DNA of 6,929 nt from JAWLDB01 sp041686915 (lineage in GTDB: Bacteria > Bacillota > UBA994 > UBA5500): contig JAWLDB010000146.1 in NCBI GenBank assembly GCA_041686915.1, forward strand, positions 1 through 6,929, read 5' to 3'. Shown in pieces: positions 1 to 5,901 of the stretch. Under the pieces are notes generated by a model. The model ran no database searches, had not been told where the DNA came from, and saw only the letters and a list, made by a program, of their open reading frames with translations. Every line of letters begins with the position of its first letter. The first letter of the stretch is position 1. A program made the translations under genes and the position numbers.

Positions 1-2
1 CT

Positions 3-698
3 GAGTCAAGCAGTAACATGGTGAAAGAGGCCAAGCAGCTTGGCATATCACTTCCTAGCAAGGGTCTGGCTGCCCTGCCCATCAAGAGTAGTGGTGGAGA
101 GGCATATCTTTCGGCCATGGCTTGCGCTGTCAACTACGCCTTTGCCAACCGTCAGCTGATTACCCATGCTGTGCGTGAAGCGTTCGCCGATGTACTCAGT
201 CAGGATGACACCAGCCTCGGGCTCGACGTCGTTTACGATGTAGCCCACAATATTGCCAAGTATGAAGAGCATGACGGCAAGCGGCTGTTAGTGCATCGCA
301 AAGGCGCTACCCGCGCGCTGCCGCCAGGACACCCAGCTAACCCAGAGGTCTACCAAGCCACCGGTCATCCGGCTCTATTACCTGGTAGCATGGGTACCGC
401 TTCCTATGTGGTGGTAGGCAAGCCTGGTATCAGTGAGACCTTTTGCTCGGTTAACCATGGTGCAGGTCGGGTGATGTCACGTAGTGCCGCCAGGAAATCC
501 ATCAGTGAGCAGGACTTCCAGGCCAGCATGCAAGGCGTGCTGATCAATGCCGCTAACTACAAGAGTGTAGTGGATGAAGCGCCTCAAGCTTACAAGGATA
601 TCGACCGGGTGGTGGACGTGCTGACGGACATCAATCTGGTGAGCAAGGTGGTTCGCCTGCGGCCGATGGCAGTGGTCAAAGGCGAGGGAGATGAATGA
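3..698 (+). CDS. rtcB: RtcB-family RNA-splicing ligase, C-terminal part (5' end outside the window)
   Basis: RtcB joins RNA 2',3'-cyclic phosphate or 3'-phosphate ends to 5'-OH ends, using GTP and Mn2+, in RNA repair or tRNA splicing in the cytoplasm. The frame is open from the window edge, so the first ATG at 18 is internal. About 231 residues are visible of a family length of roughly 400-480. Counting from that ATG, HNIAK (residues 78-82) carries a histidine expected to bind Mn. GSMGTASY (123-130) is a conserved family block. NHGAGRVMSR (146-155) holds the histidine expected to be guanylylated, 79 residues from the C terminus, which fits characterised RtcB proteins. DEAPQAYKDID (186-196) is also typical. 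No frameshift or lost key residue is visible in this half; the N-terminal Mn-binding Cys lies outside. An intrinsic terminator follows within 10 bp, so this is the last gene of its transcript. Family assignment is near certain; the RNA substrate is unknown. Confidence 0.95.
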   Translation, partial: ESSSNMVKEAKQLGISLPSKGLAALPIKSSGGEAYLSAMACAVNYAFANRQLITHAVREAFADVLSQDDTSLGLDVVYDVAHNIAKYEEHDGKRLLVHRKGATRALPPGHPANPEVYQATGHPALLPGSMGTASYVVVGKPGISETFCSVNHGAGRVMSRSAARKSISEQDFQASMQGVLINAANYKSVVDEAPQAYKDIDRVVDVLTDINLVSKVVRLRPMAVVKGEGDE

Positions 699-707
699 TA
701 TAGTCAG

Positions 708-738
708 GCCGGCTCGGTATCTAGAGCCGGCTTTCTCT
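708..738 (+). terminator. Intrinsic terminator after rtcB
   Basis: An 8-bp GC-rich perfect stem, GCCGGCTC (708-715) with GAGCCGGC (724-731), and an 8-nt loop are followed by the interrupted T tract TTTCTCT. It begins 10 bp after the rtcB stop. The short, broken T tract makes it moderate rather than strong. Confidence 0.8.
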
Positions 739-858
739 ATTGTCGTGGATGTATGAACATATTACGATTAAAGGATAGTATCTTCCCATAAGTTATATGA
801 AATCCAACTGAGCCCTGTTAGAATAGTGGTATGAAAGGCAGGTAGGAGGGCATACAGC
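739..858 (+). promoter_or_regulatory. Intergenic region with RBS and probable weak promoter for the DMT exporter
   Basis: This 120-bp gap contains no credible gene. TAGAAT at 819-824 resembles a -10 hexamer, but no convincing -35 lies 16-18 bp upstream, so the promoter call is tentative. AGGAGG at 844-849 is a near-perfect ribosome binding site 9 nt before the ATG at 859 and fixes the start of the exporter gene. The rtcB terminator upstream implies that transcription restarts somewhere here. Confidence 0.45.
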
Positions 859-1767
859 ATGTCTAGGCTGAATAATGTTAGTGCAAAAGGGTTCTTAGCC
901 GTTGCTACAGCAGCTACTCTCTGGGGAAGTAATGCTACCATCTCGAAGGCTCTCTTCAACTTGCAACTCAACCCCCTGCACCTGCTGCAGATCAGGTTGG
1001 GGCTTGGTGCCCTGATCCTGGTTGCTTTTTTGGCTATGTTTAAGCCTGCGCTGCTTCGCATCAACCTGGCTGACTTGCCATACTTTATCGTGCTAGGGGT
1101 AGTCGGTCTGACGATGGTGCAGCTCACCTACTTCTACACCATCAGCTTGACAGGCGTAGCCTTGGCAGTGTTCCTGCAATATCTTGCTCCGCTTTTCGTA
1201 ACTGCCTATACTGTTGTTCTGACCCGCACGCGCCCTGCTCCTCGTCGGTTGCTTGGGATTGCCTTTGGCATCTTTGGTAGCGCTTTGCTTGTACTACCTG
1301 TGGCTAATGGGCAGCTGTCGCTTATGGGATTACTCAGCGGTTTGGCATCTGCCTTTTTTCTGGCATTCTACACCATCTGGGGTAAGCGCAAAGCCGGGGA
1401 GTACAGCGGCTGGACCATTTTGGCCTACGGTTTGACATTTGCGGCTCTCTTCTGGTCGTTCTTCGTGCCTCCGTGGGTGGCTTTTGGTGGGGGACACTCC
1501 CTTAACATGCATCTGGCTTTCATATTCCTAGCCATTTTCTCAAATATCATCCCCTTCGGGCTGTACTTCCTCGGCCTAAGATATACCGACGCCACAACTG
1601 CTACCGTTACAGCTATGCTGGAACCGTTGGTCGCTGCTTTTACAGCCTGGGTGTTCCTGCAGGAAACACTCAGCGTTGTGCAGATACTCGGTGGGGTAGC
1701 CATTTTGGCAGCCGTCTACCTAGCCCAGAAGAAACCGCGCAGGGAGACTGACAATGTTTCTCAATAG
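859..1767 (+). CDS. EamA/DMT-superfamily transporter (10 TM drug/metabolite exporter type)
   Basis: This is a 302-residue integral membrane protein of the drug/metabolite transporter superfamily, made of two tandem EamA repeats of five helices. Hydrophobic segments fall at about 10-32, 43-63, 73-93, 98-120, 127-147, 152-174, 184-206, 216-240, 244-267 and 272-290. The early LWGSN motif in helix 1, the GLTMVQLTYFYTIS stretch near the end of helix 3, and the TATVTAMLEPL/QETL block in the second repeat are typical EamA features. The basic tail (KKPRRE) suggests a cytoplasmic C terminus. The length is normal for the family and the RBS AGGAGG supports the ATG at 859. Members export amino acids, purines or other small metabolites, but the substrate cannot be read from sequence. 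It lies just upstream of the iron operon; only a weak possible terminator separates them, so some read-through into feoA is possible, though that operon has its own promoter. Confidence 0.93.
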   Translation: MSRLNNVSAKGFLAVATAATLWGSNATISKALFNLQLNPLHLLQIRLGLGALILVAFLAMFKPALLRINLADLPYFIVLGVVGLTMVQLTYFYTISLTGVALAVFLQYLAPLFVTAYTVVLTRTRPAPRRLLGIAFGIFGSALLVLPVANGQLSLMGLLSGLASAFFLAFYTIWGKRKAGEYSGWTILAYGLTFAALFWSFFVPPWVAFGGGHSLNMHLAFIFLAIFSNIIPFGLYFLGLRYTDATTATVTAMLEPLVAAFTAWVFLQETLSVVQILGGVAILAAVYLAQKKPRRETDNVSQ

Positions 1768-1770
1768 TTA

Positions 1771-1800
1771 TGGACAGGGACAGGGCCTTCAAGGTATAAT
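1771..1800 (+). promoter_or_regulatory. Sigma-A-type promoter of the feo operon
   Basis: TGGACA (1771-1776, 5/6 to the -35 consensus) and TATAAT (1795-1800, perfect -10) are separated by 18 bp. Transcription would start at about 1807, giving a leader of about 89 nt before feoA. It begins immediately after the exporter stop codon and leads straight into the first Fur-like box. Confidence 0.8.
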
Positions 1801-1808
1801 GTTTAGCG

Positions 1809-1823
1809 TGAGAATGAATATCA
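1809..1823 (+). promoter_or_regulatory. Fur-like operator, box 1
   Basis: TGAGAATGAATATCA matches the 7-1-7 Fur consensus TGATAATnATTATCA at 12 of 14 defined positions. It starts about 2 bp after the predicted transcription start, where a bound repressor would block initiation or promoter escape. Its place before feoAB fits iron-dependent repression by Fur or a similar metalloregulator. Confidence 0.75.
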
Positions 1824-1854
1824 GTAGCAACTGGGATTTTTTTTGACTATTCAG

Positions 1855-1869
1855 TGAGAACTATTCTCA
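1855..1869 (+). promoter_or_regulatory. Fur-like operator, box 2
   Basis: TGAGAACTATTCTCA is a near-perfect palindrome (TGAGAA, CTA, TTCTCA) that matches the Fur 7-1-7 consensus at 11 of 14 defined positions. It lies in the untranslated leader, 46 bp centre to centre from box 1 and 27 bp before the feoA ATG. Confidence 0.7.
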
Positions 1870-1895
1870 TCCAAGTTCTGGGGGGAGAGGGTCAT

Positions 1896-2159
1896 ATGAA
1901 GCTGGCAGATATGAAACCTGGCGAACGCGCGAAGGTAACTCGTATCGAAGATGCAACGGTTCGTGCACAGGCCATCCGGTTTGGTATCTCAGAGGGCTCT
2001 GAGATTATCTGCGATGAAGTTATCCCGGCCGGTCCGGTAATCATTCGCCGGGGTCTGATGCAATATGCAGTAGGCCGTAACCTGGCGCAGCATATCGAGG
2101 TCACTCCACAAGTCAAGCACTTGCAGCGCAAGGAAAGGAAGGGGAGAGCACATGCATAA
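1896..2159 (+). CDS. feoA: Ferrous iron transport protein A (FeoA)
   Basis: FeoA is a small cytoplasmic SH3-like protein that works with the FeoB permease, probably by modulating its activity. The product is 87 residues, normal for the family. It opens with LADMKPGERAKVTRI, continues with a conserved turn (RFGISEGSEI) and the strand pair VIPAGPVIIRR, and ends its core with GRNLAQHIEV. A longer version could begin at the GTG at 1854, but the GGGGGAGAGG tract at 1881-1890 sits 5 nt before the ATG at 1896, and the family fold starts there, so 1896 is preferred. The C terminus is a basic tail (KERKGRAHA) that runs through the RBS of feoB. The stop codon lies inside the feoB start region (8-bp overlap), implying translational coupling. 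Two Fur-like boxes upstream imply repression when iron is plentiful. Confidence 0.93.
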   Translation: MKLADMKPGERAKVTRIEDATVRAQAIRFGISEGSEIICDEVIPAGPVIIRRGLMQYAVGRNLAQHIEVTPQVKHLQRKERKGRAHA

Positions 2160-4008
2160 TCATGCCTCATGCCACGGGATGCAGAATATCCCTATGCCTG
2201 CAGGCGCCAAGAAGATTGTGCTGGTGGGCAACCCCAACTCCGGCAAGTCTGTGTTCTTCAATGCCTTCACCGGACTATATATGGATGTTTCCAACTTTCC
2301 GGGGACTACTGTCGAGATTACCAGTGCCCCATTTGGCAACGATGTGATCATCGATACCCCCGGGGTATACGGTATTTCCGGCTTTAACGATGAAGAGCGG
2401 GTAACCCGCGATATCGTTGTACAGGCCGATGCTGTTATTAACATAGTGAATGCTGTTCACCTGGAGCGCGACTTGTTTCTAACCCAGCAATTGATTGACA
2501 TGGGTCTGCCTGTGGTTGTCGCCCTAAATATGATGGACGAAGTGCGTCATAACGGGTTGGACATCAACGTAAGCGAACTGTCCAGGCAGCTTGGCGGCGT
2601 ACCCGTTATCCCCACCGTGGCCGTCTCCGGGCAGGGCATCAAGGAAGTCAAAGCCGCGGTAGCCACTGCCAAGGTTGGCAGGGCTCTAACAGGACTCAAT
2701 GCCCGCTTCAACAAGGTGGAAGCAATGGTGCCGGATCATCGCTTGGCGTTACTCGTTCTGGAAGACGATGCCGACATTACTGCCACCCTGCAGGTAGCGG
2801 GATCAGGAGAGCGCGAAGCCATTTACCGTGAGCGTCGTGAGCGCATCAATGAAGTTGTTGCCAAATCAGTGAAAGAAACTAATAAGGGAACCCGCCTGGG
2901 GATTACTCTGGGGCGTTTGATGGTCCGACCGCTGACAGGCATTCCGCTGCTGCTCGCTACCCTCTACGGCATGTACTGGGTGTTGGGCGTGTTCATTGCA
3001 GGAACCGTCGTTGGGGTCACCGAAGAGACAATTATGCTTGGTTACTACGAGCCATTCGTACATCAGCTGGTTAGCCGTTTCGTTGACCTTGCGTCACCTA
3101 TCGGAACTATTCTGGCCGGCGAGTTCGGTGTCCTGACCATGACTGTCACCTACGTGCTCGGGCTGTTGCTGCCGCTCGTACTTGGCTTTTACCTGATGCT
3201 TTCCATTCTTGAAGATTCGGGCTATCTGCCGCGTATCGCTGCATTGGTTGACCGCGCACTGACCAGCATTGGACTGAACGGTCGAGCTGTCATCCCGATC
3301 ATCCTGGGCTTTGGTTGTGTTACCATGGCAACCATCACCACCAGGTTGCTTGGTTCCAAGCGTGAACGCCTGATTGCTATTGCTCTCTTGGCCATCACTA
3401 TTCCGTGCTCGGCTCAGCTCGGAGTTATTACCGGTCTGATTGCCCCGCTCGGAGCCAGGTTCATCGCTATCTATTTCTTGGCCATCTTTACAACCTTTGT
3501 TATGGTCGGTACCGTTCTGAACAAGACATTGCCGGGCAAATCAACCGACTTGCTGATTGACCTGCCGCCGATTCGCTTGCCTAGACTTAATAACGTGCTC
3601 AAGAAAACCTTCAACAAGTCATACATGTTCCTGCTGGAGGCGGCTCCACTGTTTGCTCTTGGCGCCCTAATCATCAGTGTGATGAACGTGAGCGGGCTGT
3701 TGGTTGCTATTCAGGATGTATTCGCGCCGGTCACCGTCGGTTGGCTGAAGCTGCCGAGAGAGGCTGCCACCGCTTTCATCATGGGTATGGTGCGTCGTGA
3801 CTTCGGCGCAGCAGGTCTCAGCGACCTGACCATGTCCAGTGCCCAGGTAGTCGTTTCGATGATCACTATTACATTGTTCGTCCCGTGTATCGCCTCTGTA
3901 CTCGTCATGTTTAAGGAGCGCAACTGGAAGGAAGCCGCAGTACTCTGGGTGAGCTCCTTTGCTATCGCTTTCCTCGTAGGCGGTGTTGTCGCTCAGTTCA
4001 TAATCTGA
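2152..4008 (+). CDS. feoB: Ferrous iron transport protein B (FeoB), GTPase-linked Fe(II) permease, variant pore motifs
   Basis: FeoB imports Fe(II) across the inner membrane. The product is 618 residues, towards the short end of the family. The N-terminal G domain has G1 GNPNSGKS (26-33), G2 Thr in FPGTTVE (49-55), G3 DTPG (68-71), G4 NMMD (126-129) and a G5-like VAVSG (156-160). A helical linker follows (about 165-245) and then a polytopic membrane domain from about 258 with two Gate-like halves. ILEDSGYLPRIA (352-363) and GLNGRAVIP (374-382) are classic FeoB core motifs. The pore motif reads GFGCVTMATITTR (386-398) where E. coli-type FeoB has GFGCNVPAIMATR. The second reads IPCSAQLGV (417-425). 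MVRRDFGAAGL (546-556) also marks the variant. From memory, similar versions occur in anaerobic Clostridia and Geobacter-like bacteria. The start overlaps feoA by 8 bp, with GGGGAG just upstream. The N terminus has a His/Cys cluster (H2, H4, C7, H8). Confidence 0.95.
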   Translation: MHNHASCHGMQNIPMPAGAKKIVLVGNPNSGKSVFFNAFTGLYMDVSNFPGTTVEITSAPFGNDVIIDTPGVYGISGFNDEERVTRDIVVQADAVINIVNAVHLERDLFLTQQLIDMGLPVVVALNMMDEVRHNGLDINVSELSRQLGGVPVIPTVAVSGQGIKEVKAAVATAKVGRALTGLNARFNKVEAMVPDHRLALLVLEDDADITATLQVAGSGEREAIYRERRERINEVVAKSVKETNKGTRLGITLGRLMVRPLTGIPLLLATLYGMYWVLGVFIAGTVVGVTEETIMLGYYEPFVHQLVSRFVDLASPIGTILAGEFGVLTMTVTYVLGLLLPLVLGFYLMLSILEDSGYLPRIAALVDRALTSIGLNGRAVIPIILGFGCVTMATITTRLLGSKRERLIAIALLAITIPCSAQLGVITGLIAPLGARFIAIYFLAIFTTFVMVGTVLNKTLPGKSTDLLIDLPPIRLPRLNNVLKKTFNKSYMFLLEAAPLFALGALIISVMNVSGLLVAIQDVFAPVTVGWLKLPREAATAFIMGMVRRDFGAAGLSDLTMSSAQVVVSMITITLFVPCIASVLVMFKERNWKEAAVLWVSSFAIAFLVGGVVAQFII

Positions 4009-4065
4009 CCCGCCTCTCTGCCGTTTAGCGGGGGAATGTAGGACATTCTCAGGGAGATGATCTTT

Positions 4066-4227
4066 ATGGTCGATGAGCAAAAAGAGAAAATCGAATGCCC
4101 AGAATGTGGGCTGGAGATTAAGGACCCGACACTAATGCGCTGCCCGCGCTGCAACCACGTTCTGCTGAAACTGGTTGGTTGCTCAGGCACCTGTAGCACC
4201 TGCGCCAAGAACTGTGCTCCTAAGTAG
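4066..4227 (+). CDS. Small eight-cysteine protein in the feo operon (zinc-ribbon-like plus Cys cluster)
   Basis: This is a 53-residue ORF, 57 bp after feoB and before the operon terminator. It has two CxxC knuckles, CPEC (11-14) and CPRC (26-29), spaced like a small zinc ribbon. They are followed by a C-terminal cluster C39-x3-C43-x2-C46-x3-C50 (GCSGTCSTCAKNC). It is soluble, with no membrane helix, which separates it from the known FeoB-associated Cys-rich membrane proteins. AGGGAG (4051-4056) lies 9 nt before the ATG at 4066. An in-frame ATG at 4057 abuts that RBS with no spacing, so 4066 is chosen. Position, RBS and the ordered cysteines argue that the gene is real. By context it may be an accessory or regulatory partner of FeoB, playing a part like FeoC, or may handle metal; that is inference. 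I do not recognise a named family. Confidence 0.8.
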   Translation: MVDEQKEKIECPECGLEIKDPTLMRCPRCNHVLLKLVGCSGTCSTCAKNCAPK

Positions 4228-4237
4228 CAAGTGAAGA

Positions 4238-4269
4238 AAGAACCGCCCCTGATGCTGGGGGCGGTTCTT
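4238..4269. terminator. Bidirectional terminator between convergent genes
   Basis: A 12-bp perfect stem, AAGAACCGCCCC (4238-4249) with GGGGCGGTTCTT (4258-4269), encloses an 8-nt loop. It lies between the Cys-rich gene (+, ends 4227) and the hydrolase-like gene (-, ends 4277). The A-rich left flank and the TTCTT at the end of the right arm give pyrimidine-rich tails in both directions, so it can serve both transcripts. Confidence 0.88.
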
Positions 4270-4276
4270 CGTCTCA

Positions 4277-5470
4277 CTATGGCTGAAACAGCGTGTAACC
4301 GAGCAGCTCACGGTCATCCGGCACCGGGTATACCGGGGTATCGGTATTGCGATTAGCATGAAAGAACTGCACCAGATACTCTTGCATCTGGCTCGACATG
4401 CTTTGGCTAATGTCTTGGTCAAGAATAAACATGCCTTGGCCTCTGCACTGGCCGTAGAGTTCAATCAGCCGTTTTGCACGCGGAAGTATCTCCAATCCCC
4501 AAAGCTTGGCTATCGTGTTACGTTCGCGCTCACCATAGCAGTCCTCTCTCAGGACGATGTTGTTCAGATCGGCACTACCCATGAAAACCAGACGTGCCAG
4601 CTGATTATGGGCCTTAAGGTCGAACTCCCGGCCGGTGATGTTCTGGTAGTCATACACGCCTAGCGGGTAAGGCAGCGGCTCCTCGTGCAGCTTATCCAAG
4701 GGAAGCATCATTGTATCCAGCGTGCCGCCCGATGCCACGGCCTTCACCCGGTCAGGATGCAGATTGGCAAACCTGTCGATGAACACACCCGATGCTCCAA
4801 AACCAGTCAAAAACACCTTGTAAGACTCAATATCGTGTCCATACCGGTTCAGATACTCTACAGCATGATCAATCATGGCGGTTAGCTGCAAGTCGAGGTT
4901 TTGGAGCTCGCGAGCCCCAAACCCGGCCGCTTCAAACTCGGCGTGTAGTACCTTGGCCAGGTTTTGGTCCTTCAGCATCAAGTGCAGAGTGGCGGTATCA
5001 CGGTCCAGTATATGAGTGTGAAACATATTAGTCTCATCCGTATTGCTATAGGAGACAGGTGGGCGGGGAAAAACCGGCACCAGCAGCGGAGCCCAAAGCC
5101 GCTCGGCGAGGGCTACTGGGTAGCTATCAGTATTGGCGGCAAACTGCCTGGTAATGCTGACGCAGGTCTCAAAGCTTTCGGTGAGGCCTGAGTTATTGGC
5201 AGAGACCATCAAGTAGCGCCTGTAGCCTTGGTTCCGCTGTCTGTGCTCACTTGATGGCAAGCAGAGCAGATATGGCCAGTGGAAACCTTGATCAGGGTTT
5301 GCCTGCACCATTACGAGTGTCCTATACCCTGAGTCAGCTATAATTGGCATCTGGCGCGGCACTGCCACCAGGTAGTTAGGTCCAGTAGACATATGTAGTT
5401 TGAGAGCAGCAGCTAGCAGCAGGGTCAGGGCCAGCCTTGAGAGGGTCAACAACGCCACGCGTCTGTTCAT
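4277..5470 (-). CDS. Exported alpha/beta-hydrolase-like protein with substituted catalytic positions
   Basis: From the ATG at 5470 this is 397 residues. A basic start (MNRR) and a hydrophobic run at about 13-23 suggest a signal peptide or membrane anchor; there is no lipobox cysteine. The body resembles polyhydroxybutyrate-depolymerase/esterase-type alpha/beta hydrolases: PVFPRPP (132-138), the elbow region LTGFGASGVFIDRFANLHPDRVK (about 221-243), AVASGG (244-249), GSADLNN (298-304, candidate acid) and a C-terminal helix before QFFHAN. As I recall the family, the elbow reads GFSASG and a His precedes the last helix. Here the elbow Ser position is Gly (GFGASG, 223-228) and the His position aligns with Gln356, so activity is doubtful. 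Upstream in-frame ATGs at 5482, 5479 and 5533 are possible starts; the AAGGA at 5486-5482 is 11 nt from 5470 and overlaps the other near ones. No substrate can be named. Confidence 0.75.
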   Translation of the reverse strand: MNRRVALLTLSRLALTLLLAAALKLHMSTGPNYLVAVPRQMPIIADSGYRTLVMVQANPDQGFHWPYLLCLPSSEHRQRNQGYRRYLMVSANNSGLTESFETCVSITRQFAANTDSYPVALAERLWAPLLVPVFPRPPVSYSNTDETNMFHTHILDRDTATLHLMLKDQNLAKVLHAEFEAAGFGARELQNLDLQLTAMIDHAVEYLNRYGHDIESYKVFLTGFGASGVFIDRFANLHPDRVKAVASGGTLDTMMLPLDKLHEEPLPYPLGVYDYQNITGREFDLKAHNQLARLVFMGSADLNNIVLREDCYGERERNTIAKLWGLEILPRAKRLIELYGQCRGQGMFILDQDISQSMSSQMQEYLVQFFHANRNTDTPVYPVPDDRELLGYTLFQP

Positions 5471-5574
5471 TTTTGGCATCATCCTTATTTGCACGGTCTT
5501 CCTATTAGGATTCACGCCAAGCTGTGCCGCCATTCAGACGGAGATAAGTGCTGTGACAGGGCGCATATTTAGCA

Positions 5575-5603
5575 TTGGATTTTCCTTGTCTTCATGGTAC
5601 AAT
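5575..5603 (+). promoter_or_regulatory. Candidate promoter for the structured RNA and methyltransferase
   Basis: TTGGAT (5575-5580) and TACAAT (5598-5603) are separated by exactly 17 bp. The -10 matches 5/6 and the -35 only 3/6. A start at about 5610 would place the whole structured region 5640-5854 in the transcript. It lies about 100 bp upstream of the divergent hydrolase-like gene. I found no better candidate upstream of the methyltransferase. Confidence 0.5.
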
Positions 5604-5654
5604 TACCCCGTAGTCGCTGACAAACCAAACCAAGACTTGAAAGGTGGAATGCCA

Positions 5655-5682
5655 TCCGGCACGTGTGCAGTTCCGGCACGTG
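5655..5682 (+). repeat. Direct repeat TCCGGCACGTG, two copies
   Basis: The 11-mer TCCGGCACGTG occurs at 5655-5665 and 5672-5682, 17 bp apart. Each copy contains the palindrome CACGTG. In RNA the two copies pair as a 7-bp hairpin (5659-5665 with 5677-5683). It may be an RNA element or a DNA operator just downstream of the candidate promoter. Confidence 0.7.
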
Positions 5683-5825
5683 CAAGGAGAAGAGCGGAAA
5701 CTCGAGAATCAACGCAGATGGGAACTCGGTCTGTCCGTAAGGACGGTCTGTTTTGCTGCCCGTTTGCCCGATTTCGAGATTCCACTCTTGGCACAGCCCA
5801 TATTTCTTCCGCGTGAAGGAATGAA

Positions 5826-5854
5826 GCCGCAGAGTGAATCTCTGCGGCTTTTTT
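5826..5854 (+). terminator. Strong intrinsic terminator upstream of the methyltransferase gene
   Basis: GCCGCAGAG (5826-5834) pairs perfectly with CTCTGCGGC (5840-5848) around a 5-nt loop, and AA/TT extends the stem to 11 bp. Six T residues follow (5849-5854). It ends 47 bp before the methyltransferase ATG, in the same direction as that gene, and no promoter is visible between them. Confidence 0.92.
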
Positions 5855-5901
5855 GCATGCGTTTGTCAGCGAACTAGAAATGAACCTAGGAGGAAGAACA
5901 C

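Larger units (their letters stand above)
5610..5854 (+). ncRNA. Candidate structured non-coding RNA or cis-acting leader, ending in a terminator
   Basis: About 245 nt without a convincing gene but with layered RNA folding. A long imperfect helix pairs 5690-5710 with 5770-5789: AAGAG/CUCUU, a C-A mismatch, GGAA/UUCC, an A-A mismatch, CUCGA/UCGAG, a bulged G at 5706, then AAUC/GAUU, 18 pairs in all. Inside it is a hairpin, CUGUCC-GUAA-GGACGG (about 5731-5746), closed by a GNRA-type GUAA loop. A 5' hairpin pairs GCACGUG (5659-5665) with CACGUGC (5677-5683). A 3' hairpin pairs about 5802-5809 with 5815-5822, and the terminator follows. I looked for SRP, RNase P, T-box, S-box, cobalamin and c-di-GMP signatures and did not see them. 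A 6S-like RNA is possible by size but I could not build a closing stem. It could be a free small RNA or an attenuating leader of the methyltransferase gene. Confidence 0.55.

Noticed and set aside
768..1127. Minus-strand 119-codon ORF
   Set aside because: Mostly antisense to the DMT transporter, with no recognisable domain or RBS.
1822..1844. Small hairpin CAGT-AGCA-ACTG before a run of eight T as a terminator for the DMT gene
   Set aside because: The stem is only 4 bp and three bases separate it from the T run. It may attenuate weakly but I cannot support it as a terminator.
1854..1895. GTG at 1854 as feoA start
   Set aside because: It lies at the edge of the second Fur-like box, has no RBS, and adds 14 residues not typical of FeoA; the ATG at 1896 has a strong RBS.
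4009..4032. CCCGC/GCGGG hairpin between feoB and the Cys-rich gene
   Set aside because: A 5-bp stem with a 14-nt loop and no T tract; the next gene has its own RBS and is probably on the same transcript.
3667..4080. Minus-strand 137-codon ORF
   Set aside because: Almost wholly antisense to feoB, with no RBS; the low-complexity polar sequence is what a shadow frame gives.
5690..5822. CsrA-sponge RNA suggested by several GGA motifs
   Set aside because: The GGA count is not striking for this composition, most are in stems rather than loops, and no csrA context is visible.
5640..5854. Known RNA classes: T-box, SAM (S-box), cobalamin, c-di-GMP riboswitch, SRP RNA, RNase P
   Set aside because: The hallmark conserved strings of each class were looked for and not found. 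A 6S-like RNA remains open but no closing stem could be drawn.
5400..5877. Plus-strand ORFs of 138 and 77 codons (5400-5816 and 5644-5877)
   Set aside because: They run antisense to the start of the hydrolase-like gene or across the structured RNA and terminator, have no RBS, and give composition unlike a folded protein.
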